64,000 bases of DNA from Trichomonas vaginalis G3. Taxonomy: Eukaryota > Parabasalia > Trichomonadida > Trichomonadidae. Each line of letters starts with the position of its first letter. The first letter of the stretch is position 1. The stretch lies in assembly GCF_026262505.1 (NCBI RefSeq), contig NC_067207.1, positions 16,832,082 to 16,896,081 on the forward strand, given 5' to 3'. A program made the position numbers and the translations under genes. The notes under the pieces are model-generated. The model ran no database searches. It saw only the letters and a program-made list of their open reading frames with translations, and was not told where the DNA came from. Positions 1 through 10,899 of this stretch are shown piece by piece.

Positions 1-735
1 ATTAAAATATGACAAAAGATAATTCAGTTGCTGTTTTCATTATTTTTTGATGACAAAAGCAACAAAATAAATTGTAAAAAACATCCGATAAACACATAAA
101 AGTACATGTCTAATCTGCTAAATAATTTAAATTACCTCATTCAGATGCATGATTATCTTCTGATTAAATTGAACTCGAATCTAAATCGTGCATACTTTAT
201 TGTATCAACACGATCTATAATTATTAAATTTTTGGTAATGTGGGTGAGTTCCACCCAGCCATATTTAAGGTTCAAGAAATATTCATGCACTGATGCTTTT
301 ATGTATAGATGCACGAAGAAGGAGGTAAAAACGAAGAAAATGAAGAAAACAAAAGTGAATTGAATTCTGTCATCATATAAAATTTAGTTGCAAATGCCAG
401 TTTATTTAAGTATATTTTTATTATATAAAATTAGATAAAAATTTATTTTTCATGCACTCATTTCGAACTTATAAATAAATTCTTGTTTGTAAATCATAAA
501 ATGAATCATATGTTCGTACTTAAGGCCACTTTATTAATTCATTTTTTACGCTTCATATTATCTGAAATTCATCAAAAACAAATGAGTTAGCATAGTATCA
601 TGAAATCCGCTAAAAGCCAATGATAATACTTTTTATTAGTCAGAATTTAGTTGTATCGAAGTAGAATTTTGATAAACATATGTCAGAAGATAAACGATAC
701 AGACCGTTTGGTCTGAGATAAACAGTAATTATTCA
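1..735. other. AT-rich intergenic region, no gene seen
   Basis: I see no convincing coding sequence, RNA gene or repeat here. The one open frame (106-363) has low-complexity composition with no recognisable domain. The last bases read TTATTCAATGAG, which places a TCA triplet directly at the start codon of the following membrane protein gene, as trichomonad initiator-type promoters often do. Confidence 0.6.
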
Positions 736-1641
736 ATGAGTAACATAAAATATATTTATTACATTGATTGGTATCTAAAAGAGTCTAGAGGTCATACATT
801 TGTTCATATAAACAATTATGACAACCCATATCTATATTCAGATATCTTCATTTATTTAATAATTTTTATTCCATTTTTCTATTTCATCATTAGATCTCTT
901 AGAATCCAACCAATTTCATTTAACTTAAATAATTATCCCGGTGTTGGTTACTGTTTAGCAATTATTGTTTTTTTATTAGGTAGAGCAATTTATTATAATG
1001 CTTTTTATTATCTTTATAATGATCCTTGCTATCAACTACAAGCTGCTTTAGTTTATTTGCTTTATTATATAAGTTCTATGGACTATACATATCGATGTTT
1101 TCGAATTTTTACTTTAATCGGATTTAAATTTACAAAATATTTAGGATATTTTAGCTTATTTTTAAAGTATTATATATTAGCTTATTCAATTTAAACTATA
1201 ATATTAATATTTGTCAATAAATCTTATGAATCACCTGGATTAATTTTTACTATCATGAATTATGTCGGATTTATCAAAAATTATTCATTTCAAATATCCA
1301 TGGCATTACTTTATATTATTTGTTATTTATTCTTAACGAAAAAAGTACAAAAATTCATTCCACCTACTGTCTTATCAAAAATAAAATTGGGATTCTTCTT
1401 TTTGTGTTTGGGATTCTTAATAGAAAGATTAACATCAACAATTAATTCTGAATCATCAATATACATATCTTTCAATACTAGGAATCTAAAAGCATCTTAT
1501 TTAATAAATGAACTAATACATTTATTATCAGTGATACTTTATACTGTACATCTTTTATTCATAATTTCTATTCTATCAGATGGAGAATTAGATGAAGAAA
1601 CAGATAATAATCATAAGGAATTAACAGCTTTGATATTATAA
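736..1641 (+). pseudogene. multipass membrane protein, copy 1, with in-frame TAA
   Basis: The reading frame runs 302 codons from ATG 736 to the stop at 1641 and is interrupted only by a TAA at 1192-1194; both halves are in the same frame. The product is very hydrophobic with about six or seven predicted membrane segments, an extracellular-looking N-terminal motif NPYLYSDIF and a charged C-terminal tail (DGELDEETDNNHKEL). It is a paralogue of the next gene: NPYLYSDIF aligns with DPYLYSDIF, and YRCFRIFTLIG with YQCFRVFKLIG. I do not recognise the family; a serpentine receptor-like or transporter-like role is only a guess from topology. The single nonsense codon and absence of indels suggest a recent pseudogene or, less likely, a read-through codon. 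Confidence 0.6.
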
Positions 1642-2179
1642 AATAATCCTAGATAAAAAGATAATATTACCAAATTTTATACAATTAACAATGACATAAG
1701 GGATTCCTTACTTGCTATTATTAGCCAAAAGACAACTTTTTTTTTCACTACTGATTTGATAATTTAAGCATCTAAGACATGGTCTTCAATTCAGATGTTT
1801 AAGGTTTTCAATGACGCTTCACGATAGTTGTAATTAAAGTCTAATAGCTGCTTTTACGGGCGTATATTACTCTTATTATACTAATTTTGTATGGATATTT
1901 TCCACTTTGCATCAAATTTAAGGGTGTAATCACGCCCCTATGACACGACCTTCAATTCAAATGTTTAAGGTTAATTTTCATTGACGCTTCACGCCAATTA
2001 TCAGAAATTTGAATTAAAGTCAGATGGTAAAATTCTGTTCTAACAATTTCATTATTTGATCAGTTTTATTTTTAATTTTTGTATTATTATAAGTATTTAT
2101 CTATATTACCATTACAATCTGATAAAAAATTCTGATAACTTAACTGCCACCTTTTTGATGTATTTTAGATCTGATCAGA
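1642..2179. repeat. intergenic region with an imperfect direct repeat
   Basis: No gene is seen. Two related segments of roughly 65 bp lie at about 1778-1842 and 1947-2020. Both contain GGTCTTCAATTCAGATG or its close variant, then TGTTTAAGGTT, a shared GACGCTTCACG block and AATTAAAGTC. They are in direct orientation about 170 bp apart, which suggests a local duplication between the two paralogous membrane genes or the remnant of a small element. Confidence 0.55.
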
Positions 2180-3076
2180 ATGCCCTCGGTTAAAATCCTG
2201 TTTATTTATTATTGGTATTTTTATGTAGAGAAAGTCAATAACCACATATTCATAACTGATTTTCATTTAGATGACCCATATTTATATTCGGACATCTTCA
2301 TTCTAGCAATTGTCTTTATTCCATTTTTCTATATTATTTTCAATATCTTACTAAATCAAAATATATTAGAAAAGTATCATAATTTTCGAGGAATTGGTCT
2401 TATATGAAGCTTAATTGTATATAAATTATCTTTTTCATTTACATATTATGCATTCAATTATATTTACCATACATATGAAGATAGTTATTACAAGGTATAT
2501 AGAACATTTCAAGTTTTAACTCATATTTCTTTGTGGGATTATTCATATCAATGCTTTCGTGTTTTTAAACTTATTGGAATAAAGTATACAGATTTATTCA
2601 TTTACTTTTATTTGATACTTAAATACATCTTTTTAATATATCTATTTATCTTGTTTATTGCTGTTTATTTAGAATTCAGGATTTCTATATTGAATTTTTA
2701 TATTATTACCGAAAGGATTATACATTATTCAGACTTTTTTCTTGGATTCGCAATGTACCTTATCAGTTTAATTTTAATATTGCCAAAATTACATGCTTTT
2801 CTTCCACAATTTTTGAAAAAACACATCAAACTACTTGCATTTTTAATGAATTTTGAATTTATTACTGAGAAAATATTCAGTGCCATTCTATGATCAATTG
2901 CGTTTGAGATTTACTTCTGGGTTAAAAACGATCATCCAATTTACTATATTATTTGGGAAGTATTTTATGTTTCATCTTTTTTATTTAGATTTCTACCATT
3001 ATTTATAATTATAATGTTCCTTGCAGTAGAAAAAGACGAATCGGATGTTGAAAAAGAAAGCCTTTCGATTGTTTAA
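2180..3076 (+). pseudogene. multipass membrane protein, copy 2, with two in-frame TGA codons
   Basis: One 299-codon frame runs from ATG 2180 to TAA 3074-3076, broken only by TGA at 2405-2407 and 2891-2893. All three segments stay in the same frame and align with copy 1 along their length, so this is a substitution-inactivated paralogue rather than several small genes. The first TGA aligns near a leucine (TTA) of copy 1, a one-base change. Predicted membrane segments match copy 1, and the C-terminal tail is charged (EKDESDVEKESLSIV). Function unknown. Confidence 0.6.
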
Positions 3077-3576
3077 ATACTTTCTACATAGATGAAAGAA
3101 TTATAGTGTTAAATACAAATTCGACTTACTCAATTCAATTATTATGATTCAAAAAGTGAATTGGGAAATTATTTTTCATTATTCTATTGTTAGCTATAAA
3201 AAACATTTCATGATCTACTTTCTGTAAGCCAAGCTCTTTCAGAGAAGTTTAATTAACATATCCTCATACACTGTATATCATTTTTTTCCCTTTTGTTGAA
3301 GCTATTTCTATTACATATTGTATTTAAAAAATTATTTTGAAAACTTGGTAAGGTAACCCTTACTAGGCAGCTGAGATAAAATATCAAGAAATGATTAACA
3401 ATTTCCCATCACATATTGTAGACATTAATACTTCATTATTCTACTACAATAAATCAAAAAGGAACTTTGAACTCATAATTTTGAAGTGAATATTCGCAAT
3501 TTAATACAATAAGGATCAATATTTAATTTATTTATTTAAATGAATTGAAAACGATATCAATTTTTTTTGAAAAAAA
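3077..3576. other. AT-rich intergenic region
   Basis: No gene is seen. Just before the next start codon is a TCAATTTTTTTTGA stretch (about 3557-3570). Almost the same string occurs upstream of the BspA-like gene near 4545, so it is a candidate initiator/leader element. Confidence 0.4.
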
Positions 3577-4242
3577 ATGATTTCCCTTTTTTCTTCATTC
3601 TGTTTTGGAATTCAAGTTGATGGGATATTTAAAAAGGTATATTACGATAAAATTATTGCAGTTGATGCTAGCGGATCATCAAAACAGTACATAAACGGAA
3701 GTCATCAACTTACTCAACCAGAATATGCCATTTATCCATGGGATAAAAGGTATGATTGGTGTTCGAATTGCGGAAAAAGCTATGATGAACATCCATGGAT
3801 AACTTTTTCCTTAAATTCAAAGAAAATTAAAATTCGTGGCTACTTTGTCAGATCAGGATGCTGCTATGCGAATAGTTGTTGCTGCGAAGAATACGGATAT
3901 TGTGCTAAATGCTGCATGTATTCATGGTCACTTCAGATCTCAGACGACAACAAAACATGGAAAGAAGTTCATCGTGTTGAAAAAGATTACGAGATGCGTC
4001 GATGCCGTGAGAAAACATACAACTTTGATCAGGAATACGAATGCAAATACGTTCGTCTCATCCAGAACGAAGCATGTCCAGGTGATCCTCCATGTCTTGC
4101 AATCAACAAACTTGATCTTCTTGGTGATGTCATTGCAGAAGGTGTTTCAGACAAAGAAGAATTTGTTTCATTCCATGACGACGATGATGATGTCAGCATC
4201 ATTGGACACATCTCTAAAAATGGCAACATTAAAATTGTTTAA
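3577..4242 (+). CDS. secreted discoidin (F5/8 type C)-like protein
   Basis: A 221-aa protein with a short hydrophobic N-terminus (MISLFSSFCFG, probable signal peptide). The body resembles trichomonad discoidin-like beta-sandwich domains: WITFSLNSKKIKIRGYFVRSG, SWSLQISDDNKTW, then YVRLIQ near the end of the fold. This is the usual order of strands in F5/8C domains that bind carbohydrates or lipids. An unusual Cys-rich insert (CCYANSCCCEEYGYCAKCC, residues about 98-116) and a WCSNCGK motif may bind metal or form disulfides. The C-terminus is acidic (HDDDDDVS). A paralogue lies convergently at 5734-6399. Start choice is clear: it is the first ATG after a T-rich leader. Ligand unknown. Confidence 0.65.
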   Translation: MISLFSSFCFGIQVDGIFKKVYYDKIIAVDASGSSKQYINGSHQLTQPEYAIYPWDKRYDWCSNCGKSYDEHPWITFSLNSKKIKIRGYFVRSGCCYANSCCCEEYGYCAKCCMYSWSLQISDDNKTWKEVHRVEKDYEMRRCREKTYNFDQEYECKYVRLIQNEACPGDPPCLAINKLDLLGDVIAEGVSDKEEFVSFHDDDDDVSIIGHISKNGNIKIV

Positions 4243-4554
4243 AAAAATATTAAAAAATTTAATTAATTTTTCTCATTCAGTAATTGTATCTTTTGCTTGA
4301 TATATAAACTCCAACATGTTCAAGATTTTGTAATATTCATATAATGACTATAAATATATCAAATTTCATTCCAAACACTCAATTCATTTAACCAATCTTA
4401 TTTTTTGTAGAAATCCAACGGCTCCCGATAATATATAAAATGAATATTCCAATCATCAATTTAACCCGAGGAAGGTTTACTTTGGGAAATACATAAGTTA
4501 AGTTTATTATATTAAGGAAATTGTAAAGTTCAATTCAATTTTTTTTTGATTTGA
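4243..4554. other. intergenic region
   Basis: AT-rich with no gene. It ends with TTCAATTTTTTTTTGAT just upstream of the BspA-like gene, matching the leader in front of the 3577 gene. Confidence 0.4.
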
Positions 4555-4569
4555 TTTGAATGTACATAT

Positions 4570-5307
4570 TTGGAGAATTTTACATATGGTAACTTGGTTT
4601 TTGAAAAAATCAATGCCACTGTATGCGCATTAGGTACATCTAACAATGAATATGGAAATGCAGTTCCAAATGGTACCATTCTCTCTGGTCACGTTCAAAT
4701 TCCAAGCAATGCATTCGACGGGAGCCGATATTATAAAGTAATTCAAACATCTCCATATTCGTTTAGATCATGTTACTTAATAACGTCAATATCTCTTCCG
4801 AATACATTGGAAAAAATTGCAATGGATACTTTTTGGAACACAAGTATCACAGAAATATTTATTCCTAAATCTGTGAGAACAATTGATCAATTTGGTTTTT
4901 CAGAAGCCATTAAATTACAGAGTATTATTTTTGAGGAAGGAATTTCTGCTACAATAAATTTTCGTCCTTTTGAAAATTGTAGAAGTCTTAAGTTGCTCAT
5001 TCTTCCATCAAATATTAGACTGAGAAATTATCAAGATTTTTACAGAACTTTTCTTTCTGATGTCTATATTTGTTCTCCAACTTTTGTTCCTGTTGGATTT
5101 GAAAACTTTCAATATACTGAAAATATTCCAACTTTCCATGTAACAAGGTATTACAAGGGAGAGACATTCATGGGCAAAAATGTCACTATTATGAATGATA
5201 AAGACTACTGCTACACTGAAAGAAATATCAAAAGCTGTGTCTATCATAACTATAATTCTCTTTCATCCATATCTTTTTCATACATACTTGTTTTTGCCAC
5301 TATGTAA
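4570..5307 (+). CDS. BspA-like leucine-rich-repeat protein, 5' end unclear
   Basis: About 245 aa of BspA/TpLRR-type repeats: ISLPNTLEKIAMDTF, SITEIFIPKSVRTIDQFGF, and SLKLLILPSNIRL. These repeats characterise the very large trichomonad surface-protein family linked to adhesion. The protein ends in a hydrophobic stretch (SISFSYILVFATM), which could be a membrane or GPI-type anchor signal. There is no in-frame ATG near the start: the frame opens just after a stop at 4552-4554 and the first codon given is TTG. The nearest ATG (4560) is in another frame. The 5' end is therefore either frameshifted or truncated. Confidence 0.55.
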   Translation: MENFTYGNLVFEKINATVCALGTSNNEYGNAVPNGTILSGHVQIPSNAFDGSRYYKVIQTSPYSFRSCYLITSISLPNTLEKIAMDTFWNTSITEIFIPKSVRTIDQFGFSEAIKLQSIIFEEGISATINFRPFENCRSLKLLILPSNIRLRNYQDFYRTFLSDVYICSPTFVPVGFENFQYTENIPTFHVTRYYKGETFMGKNVTIMNDKDYCYTERNIKSCVYHNYNSLSSISFSYILVFATM

Positions 5308-5733
5308 AAAATATAGCATATTAAGCTTATTCTTATACTTGGGATTTTTTAAGAGTGAACTTTTATCTTTTTGAGATTCTCTCAATTTTTTGACACATTT
5401 TTCTAAGTCTGATCCTCACCTAGGTTTTGTCACTCAGTTTATAAAATGTTAATATTTTTGACAGGAAAAAGTTATTATTAATCACTATTTACTACATAAT
5501 ATAGCTGCTATACTTTTTTGCAATTAAAATTAAGATTTATTGATTTTGTGAGGGGATGTCAAGTAAATGCACAATTGGAAACAATTGATTTGAGACTTTT
5601 ACTTGACAATATAATACTTTATCAGAGCCTGCAATTGTAAATCCTCATGCTGTATTTAGTTTGACAAATAAGGAATAGCAAGGTAAAAAAAAGCATATTT
5701 TTGAAAAGTGTCAAATTTTTTGACAGTTTTTGT
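5308..5733. other. intergenic region
   Basis: AT-rich spacer between two convergent genes. It has several TTTTTGACA-like strings but no open frame, RNA or clear repeat that I can support. Confidence 0.4.
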
Positions 5734-6399
5734 TTAGTCTATTTTGACATTTTCATTCTTTGAAATATGGCCAATTATACTTACATCATCATCGTCGTCA
5801 TGATACGAAACAAAGTTCTCATCTTCATTATCATTTCCTGTTTCAATTTCTCCAATCAAATCTAGTTTGTTTATTGCGATACAAGGTAGTTCTCCTGGGC
5901 AGCTTTCATCCTGTATCATTCTAACAAATTTTGCAGAATAAGACTTATCGAAATTATATGTTTTCTGATGGCATCTTTTCATTTCATAATCTTTCTCTAC
6001 TTTGTGAATTGTTGTCCAAGTTTTATTATCGTCGGAAATCTGTATTGACCATGAATATAGGCAGCATTCTATGCATATAACACTCGACTCACAGCAGCAA
6101 AGACTATCATAGCAGCATCCAGATCTAACAAAATATCCTTTGATTTTAAATTTGTTTGATTTCAAGGAAAAAGTAATATATGGATGATCATCATACGATT
6201 TTCCACAATTGGAACACCAATCATAAGACTTTTCCCATGGATAAATTGCGTATTCAGGCTTTGTTAATTGTGTTGTTCAGTTAATTCTTTGTGTAGATGA
6301 TCCAATAGCATCTATAACCACAATATTTTTGTTGTATATCTTTTGGAAAATACCATCATATTCAACACTCAAAGAAAAACATAGAAACAAAAAATTCAT
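5734..6399 (-). pseudogene. discoidin-like secreted protein, paralogue with in-frame TGA
   Basis: On the minus strand the frame starts at ATG 6399 (MNFLFLCFSLSVEYDG, signal-peptide-like) and ends at 5734. It carries a single in-frame TGA at 6277-6279, at the position where the 3577 gene has a glycine codon (GGA). The rest aligns closely with that paralogue, including WCSNCGKSYD, FVRSGCCY, SWSIQISDDNKTW and HDDDDDVSIIGHISKN. The lesion is a one-base change with the frame otherwise open, so the gene is a recent pseudogene or is read through. Confidence 0.65.
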
Positions 6400-6557
6400 T
6401 TTAATATGTCACTTTTTTAAAATTTATATCATGATACTGAACAAATAACGAATTGATATTATATTAACATAATGCCTCATGAACTGGTTATTGTAATTTC
6501 ATGCAAGTAATAGCTCAAATTCATATAAATATGAAAATTATAAAATTAATGTTTAAT

Positions 6558-8010
6558 TTATGCTTCAGCATTCTGATTTGCTGATGAATCAGATTTATTT
6601 CCTTTGAAATGTTTGTAAAGGAAGAAGCCACCAACAGCAAGACCTGCAATGAGGATGAGTTCCGCCAATCTCAATATAGAAATCTTTTCCATCTTTGAGC
6701 ATTGTAACCATTCTAATATCATTGTTGTAGTTATTATCTCCTGTGAGCTGAACATAACTCTCATTATCTTTTGGATCTGAACTTCTGTAAATACGAGCTG
6801 AATAAAGTGGTGTATCTTCAACAGTTTTTTCATCTTCGACTGTAAAGTCATGTTCTGTCTTAATAATCTTTGAATTGATCTTGTCAGATGAAGGGAAAAC
6901 ATATAAGCAGTTTCTTGTATCTTTTGGAATCTGAATCTCATTGTCAGAGTATTGAACGATTTTCTTTGAGTTTCCTAGTGTGAAATAGAAATCTTTGTTG
7001 ATCCCGGAGAAGAATAATTTGTTGTCACATTCCTTATCTTTGTCGTATGACATGATGGCAAATGTGATATCAGATGTGAAATCGGACTGGAATATAATAT
7101 AGCCCGTTGATTTGAATACGACCGCATAAGGAATATTGAAATTATATTTGCTTCTCATGTTGACTGTGTTGATTCCTGAATGAACTTTGATGTTGACTTT
7201 ATCGAAGTTTGGTGTATCTAAGAACATTACAACTGAATTCTCTGAGATAATATACTTACGTTCTTTCTTTGATCTCAAGTCGACATTATAAACTCCTGGC
7301 TTTTCTGGATCACTAGATATATAGGTTTGAATAATCTCTGTATGGATAGTTTCGCCTACATAATCACTTCCCAATTTTGCATTTGGTACGGAATGCTTCT
7401 CAAATCCACTGTTCATGTAATAATATGCTCCAACTGTGTTATTTTCTGGATATTCAAGAGATGTGATCGAAGAAACGCCAACAAAACCTGATGAAAATTC
7501 ATCTGGAGTAAATTCAATAATAAGATTCTTAGATCTATAGATTAATTCGCTTTCACTTCTCTCAACACGATTAATCAGGTCTTCATAAACTTTATAATGG
7601 CATGAAGTATTCAAATTGCACTTAATTTTGATATTTGCAATCTTAGATGTTGCAATGTAAAAACAATGCTCGGCCTGTGAATTTTTTGGATTTATTTCAG
7701 CATATGTAGGCATATTAGATACTCCAAAAATAAAGTTCTCATATAGGCAAGGAATATATTGAAGCACGGTAAAATTTGCAGAATTTGTCTTTCCATCAGC
7801 TTCAATACTTGCAAATTGATTTCTTTTGCTTATTCGCTTTTTATCAATGTCTTGATAGTTGTGTAATAAAACATATGAATCTCCATATTTCATTTGAAGT
7901 TTGGAAAAGTCGATGTCTGTAGCTTTGCCTTCTTCTATTGGGGCTGTGTTATATCCATATTTAGCTTCATACGTTAATGCAGAAGCACGAGATAGTAAGA
8001 AAGAAATCAT
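6558..8010 (-). pseudogene. type I membrane protein, paralogue with damaged membrane anchor
   Basis: Begins at MISFLLSRASALTYEAKYG (start 8010, chosen to match the paralogue at 10276) and runs about 460 residues collinear with it, sharing NIKVHSGINTVNMRSKY and IPYAVVFKS. After EIGG the frame breaks near 6650-6665. The tail AGLAVGGFFLYKHFKGNKSD continues in another frame to a stop at 6558. Compared with the paralogue, part of the transmembrane segment appears deleted along with the frameshift. No domain is recognised; the repeated beta-strand-like pattern suggests an all-beta ectodomain. Probably a decaying surface protein. Confidence 0.55.
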
Positions 8011-8791
8011 ATTCTTTTTGAACGGTTTGTCAGACCTCGTATGATTTATCTCAATTTTTCTTATCAAAATCAATAGTAAACATTAAAAACAAGGTTTTCT
8101 TAATACGTTTTCATGGCAGATAATTTTGAATAATTGAATAAAAAATCATCTCAAACTTTTCTCTTCTGAAATTTCAGCCCAAACAAAAACCGAAGGTAAT
8201 GAAGAATTTATTTTCCGATAAATTTTTGAGTGTGAAATAAATAAAATCGAATTGATAAATACTTGGAGCTAATATATTGATTAATTCTGTTTTTTGCGAG
8301 AAAAATTTGGAAGAAAACTTTGAGAGTTCTCAGAAAAATCTATAATTGAATATGTAAGCCACTGAATTATCCCCCATTATTTGGAATATTCCATAACTTA
8401 GATAAATGTGTAAATTCATTAAAAATAAATAGACGATTCGCTGTCAGAATTTGTTGGAAAATAAAGTTGAAACTGTAAATATTATATTTATTTTATCTCA
8501 TTACTTCTATTTTATTATGCCTTTTTTTGACATATAAAATTTAGAATGCCATCACTATTGAAATAATAATTCACTAGTATACGATTATTTTTCATTCAAA
8601 ATACTTGATATTACAATTTTCAGACACTTTATGGGTCGTTTCACACTTCTGACAAAACATCCGCAAAGTATTAATTTAACTGAATAAATTATGAATATTT
8701 ATTATTATTTTATGCATAATTTACTTTTAATATGGTAAAAATATACGAGGAAAAATGAATTTGCATATAAAACTTTAATATTTATTATTAT
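8011..8791. other. intergenic region
   Basis: About 780 bp of AT-rich sequence between two tandem paralogues. No gene, RNA or repeat can be supported. Confidence 0.4.
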
Positions 8792-10276
8792 TTAAACTAA
8801 AACTGTTTGAGGACCACGTGAGGAGGAGTCTGCTTGTTTGCCTTTGATGTGTTTGATAAGGAAGTATCCACCCGCTGCAAGACAGCCAATAAGTATAACT
8901 GCAACAATAACACCAACAATCAAGCCAACTGGAGTGCCACCAATCTCGATGTAGAAGTCTTTGCCGCCTTTGGACATAGTAACCATGCGAATGTCGTCAT
9001 TGTAGTTGCTGTTGCCTGTGATCTTAAGATAGGTTTCACTGTCACTTGAAACTTTGTTCCTGTGGATGTATGCAGCATAAAGTGGTGTATTCTCAACACC
9101 TGTTTGATTCTCGACTGTGAAGCCATTCTCAAACAACGTGATGTTAGATTTGATCTTGTCTGATGAAGGGAAAACAAATAAACAGTTAGTGTCGCCTTCT
9201 GGAATCTGGAGCTCGTTGTCTGAGTATTGAATGACTTTGCTTGTGTTAGATGGTGTCAAATAGAAATCACGGTTGATTCCTGAGATGAAGAACTTGTTGT
9301 CACACTTATATTCTTTATCATACGGGATGATGCAATATGTGATATCTGATGTGAAATCGGACTGGAAGATGATGTATCCTGATGACTTGAAAACAACTGC
9401 ATAAGGAATGTTGTAATCATACTTACTTCGCATGTTGACTGTGTTGATTCCTGAATGAACTTTGATGTTGACTTTATCGAAGTTTGGTGTATCCAAGAAC
9501 ATAACAACTGAATGTTCTGAAATGTATAACTTCGTTTCCTTCTTTGATCTCAAATCTACATTATGAACACCTGGTTTTTCTGGTTCACCAGTGACAACAG
9601 TTGTATATGTAGTAGACCTATCCTCTTGAGGATACTCACTGCCTAACTTTGCACTTGGAACAGAATGCTTTTCGAATCCACTGTTCATGTAATAATATGA
9701 TCCAACCGTATCATTTTCTGAATAGTCTGGAGCTGTGATCGATGAAATACCAGCAACTCCTGATGAATATTCATCTGGAGTAACTACAAAGATAAGATTC
9801 TTCGATCTGTAGTTTAAAACATCTTCTTTCTTATCAATCGGATTCAACATGTCTTCATAGACTTGAATGTGGCACGATGTATTCAAGTTGCACTTGAATC
9901 TGATGTCTGCATTCTTAGTTGTGGCAACATAGAAACAATGTCTGTTCAGTGAGTTTCCTGGGTTAATATCAGCGTATATTGGCATGCTTGAAACACCAAT
10001 AATAAAGTTTTCAAAGACACAACGTAAATCTGGTAAAACTGTGAAGTTTGCAAATTTGGTTCCATTTATTGCACTGATACTAGAAAACTGATTTTTCTTG
10101 GATAGTTTTCTTTTATCAATGCCATCAGCGTTGTGTAACAAAACGTAGAAAGAATCTTCGTTTAAAGAGGTAAAATCTATTGCTGTTGGTTCATTGCCGA
10201 CCAATGGAGCCGAGTTGAATCCAAATTTAGCCTGATATGTTTCACAAATACTGCTAGATAAGAGAAATGAGAACAT
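8792..10276 (-). CDS. type I membrane protein of unknown function
   Basis: Intact 494-aa protein. It has an N-terminal signal-like segment (MFSFLLSSSICETY), a long ectodomain rich in predicted beta strands with several cysteines (CNLNTSCH, CDNKFF), and one membrane span at about residues 450-472 (LIVGVIVAVILIGCLAAGGY). The cytoplasmic tail is short and basic (IKHIKGKQADSSSRG). Paralogue of 6558-8010; the pair is a tandem duplication on the same strand. The architecture fits trichomonad surface proteins, but I do not recognise a named family. Many TTC/GAC/AAC codons distinguish it from surrounding AT-rich DNA, consistent with an expressed gene. Confidence 0.6.
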   Translation of the reverse strand: MFSFLLSSSICETYQAKFGFNSAPLVGNEPTAIDFTSLNEDSFYVLLHNADGIDKRKLSKKNQFSSISAINGTKFANFTVLPDLRCVFENFIIGVSSMPIYADINPGNSLNRHCFYVATTKNADIRFKCNLNTSCHIQVYEDMLNPIDKKEDVLNYRSKNLIFVVTPDEYSSGVAGISSITAPDYSENDTVGSYYYMNSGFEKHSVPSAKLGSEYPQEDRSTTYTTVVTGEPEKPGVHNVDLRSKKETKLYISEHSVVMFLDTPNFDKVNIKVHSGINTVNMRSKYDYNIPYAVVFKSSGYIIFQSDFTSDITYCIIPYDKEYKCDNKFFISGINRDFYLTPSNTSKVIQYSDNELQIPEGDTNCLFVFPSSDKIKSNITLFENGFTVENQTGVENTPLYAAYIHRNKVSSDSETYLKITGNSNYNDDIRMVTMSKGGKDFYIEIGGTPVGLIVGVIVAVILIGCLAAGGYFLIKHIKGKQADSSSRGPQTVLV

Positions 10277-10899
10277 TTTCTAAAAAATCAGATACAATCA
10301 ATTTTCTTACATTATTGCACACTCAATTTTTCTGAACATTTTACATCTTTCATATACCGTTTAATTAATGCCAAAATGTATACATTAATATCATCAAATC
10401 TTCATGAGCAGATTTATTTGAGATTTGATATTACCATCATCATCCATACCGTTTTTTGAATTAATTTCTTGGAAGAAATTTTTTAAAAGTGACAACTGAT
10501 TAACAGATTTTGTAAAATGATCATTTACATCACGAAAAAACATTTGATTTCAATAAAAACTGTCAAAAATTCTCGAAAGATTATCAAAATATTCTATGAG
10601 ATTCTCACAATTTAATTATCACTTATTTTCTGTCAGATTGTTTCATAACTACTTTCAATTTAATTATAAAACTGCATTAGTTTCACATTAATAACTCTAT
10701 TTTTATATGTTATTACTCAAATATCGTTTTTTTTACACAAATATCAAATTATTCACAACTTATAATGCTTGTATCTTACCAAAAATAGTACTTGACACGA
10801 AATCGATTTAAAAAAATATGCAACATTTAATATAAATAAATAAAAAATATATTTAACAAATAACTTTTAACAACTCTATTTAATATACATATAAACGAC
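10277..10899. other. intergenic region
   Basis: AT-rich and without open frames worth reporting. No clear repeats. Confidence 0.4.

Noticed and set aside
106-363. 85-codon open frame at the left edge
   Set aside because: Low-complexity, no homologue in the window, no leader motif; probably chance.
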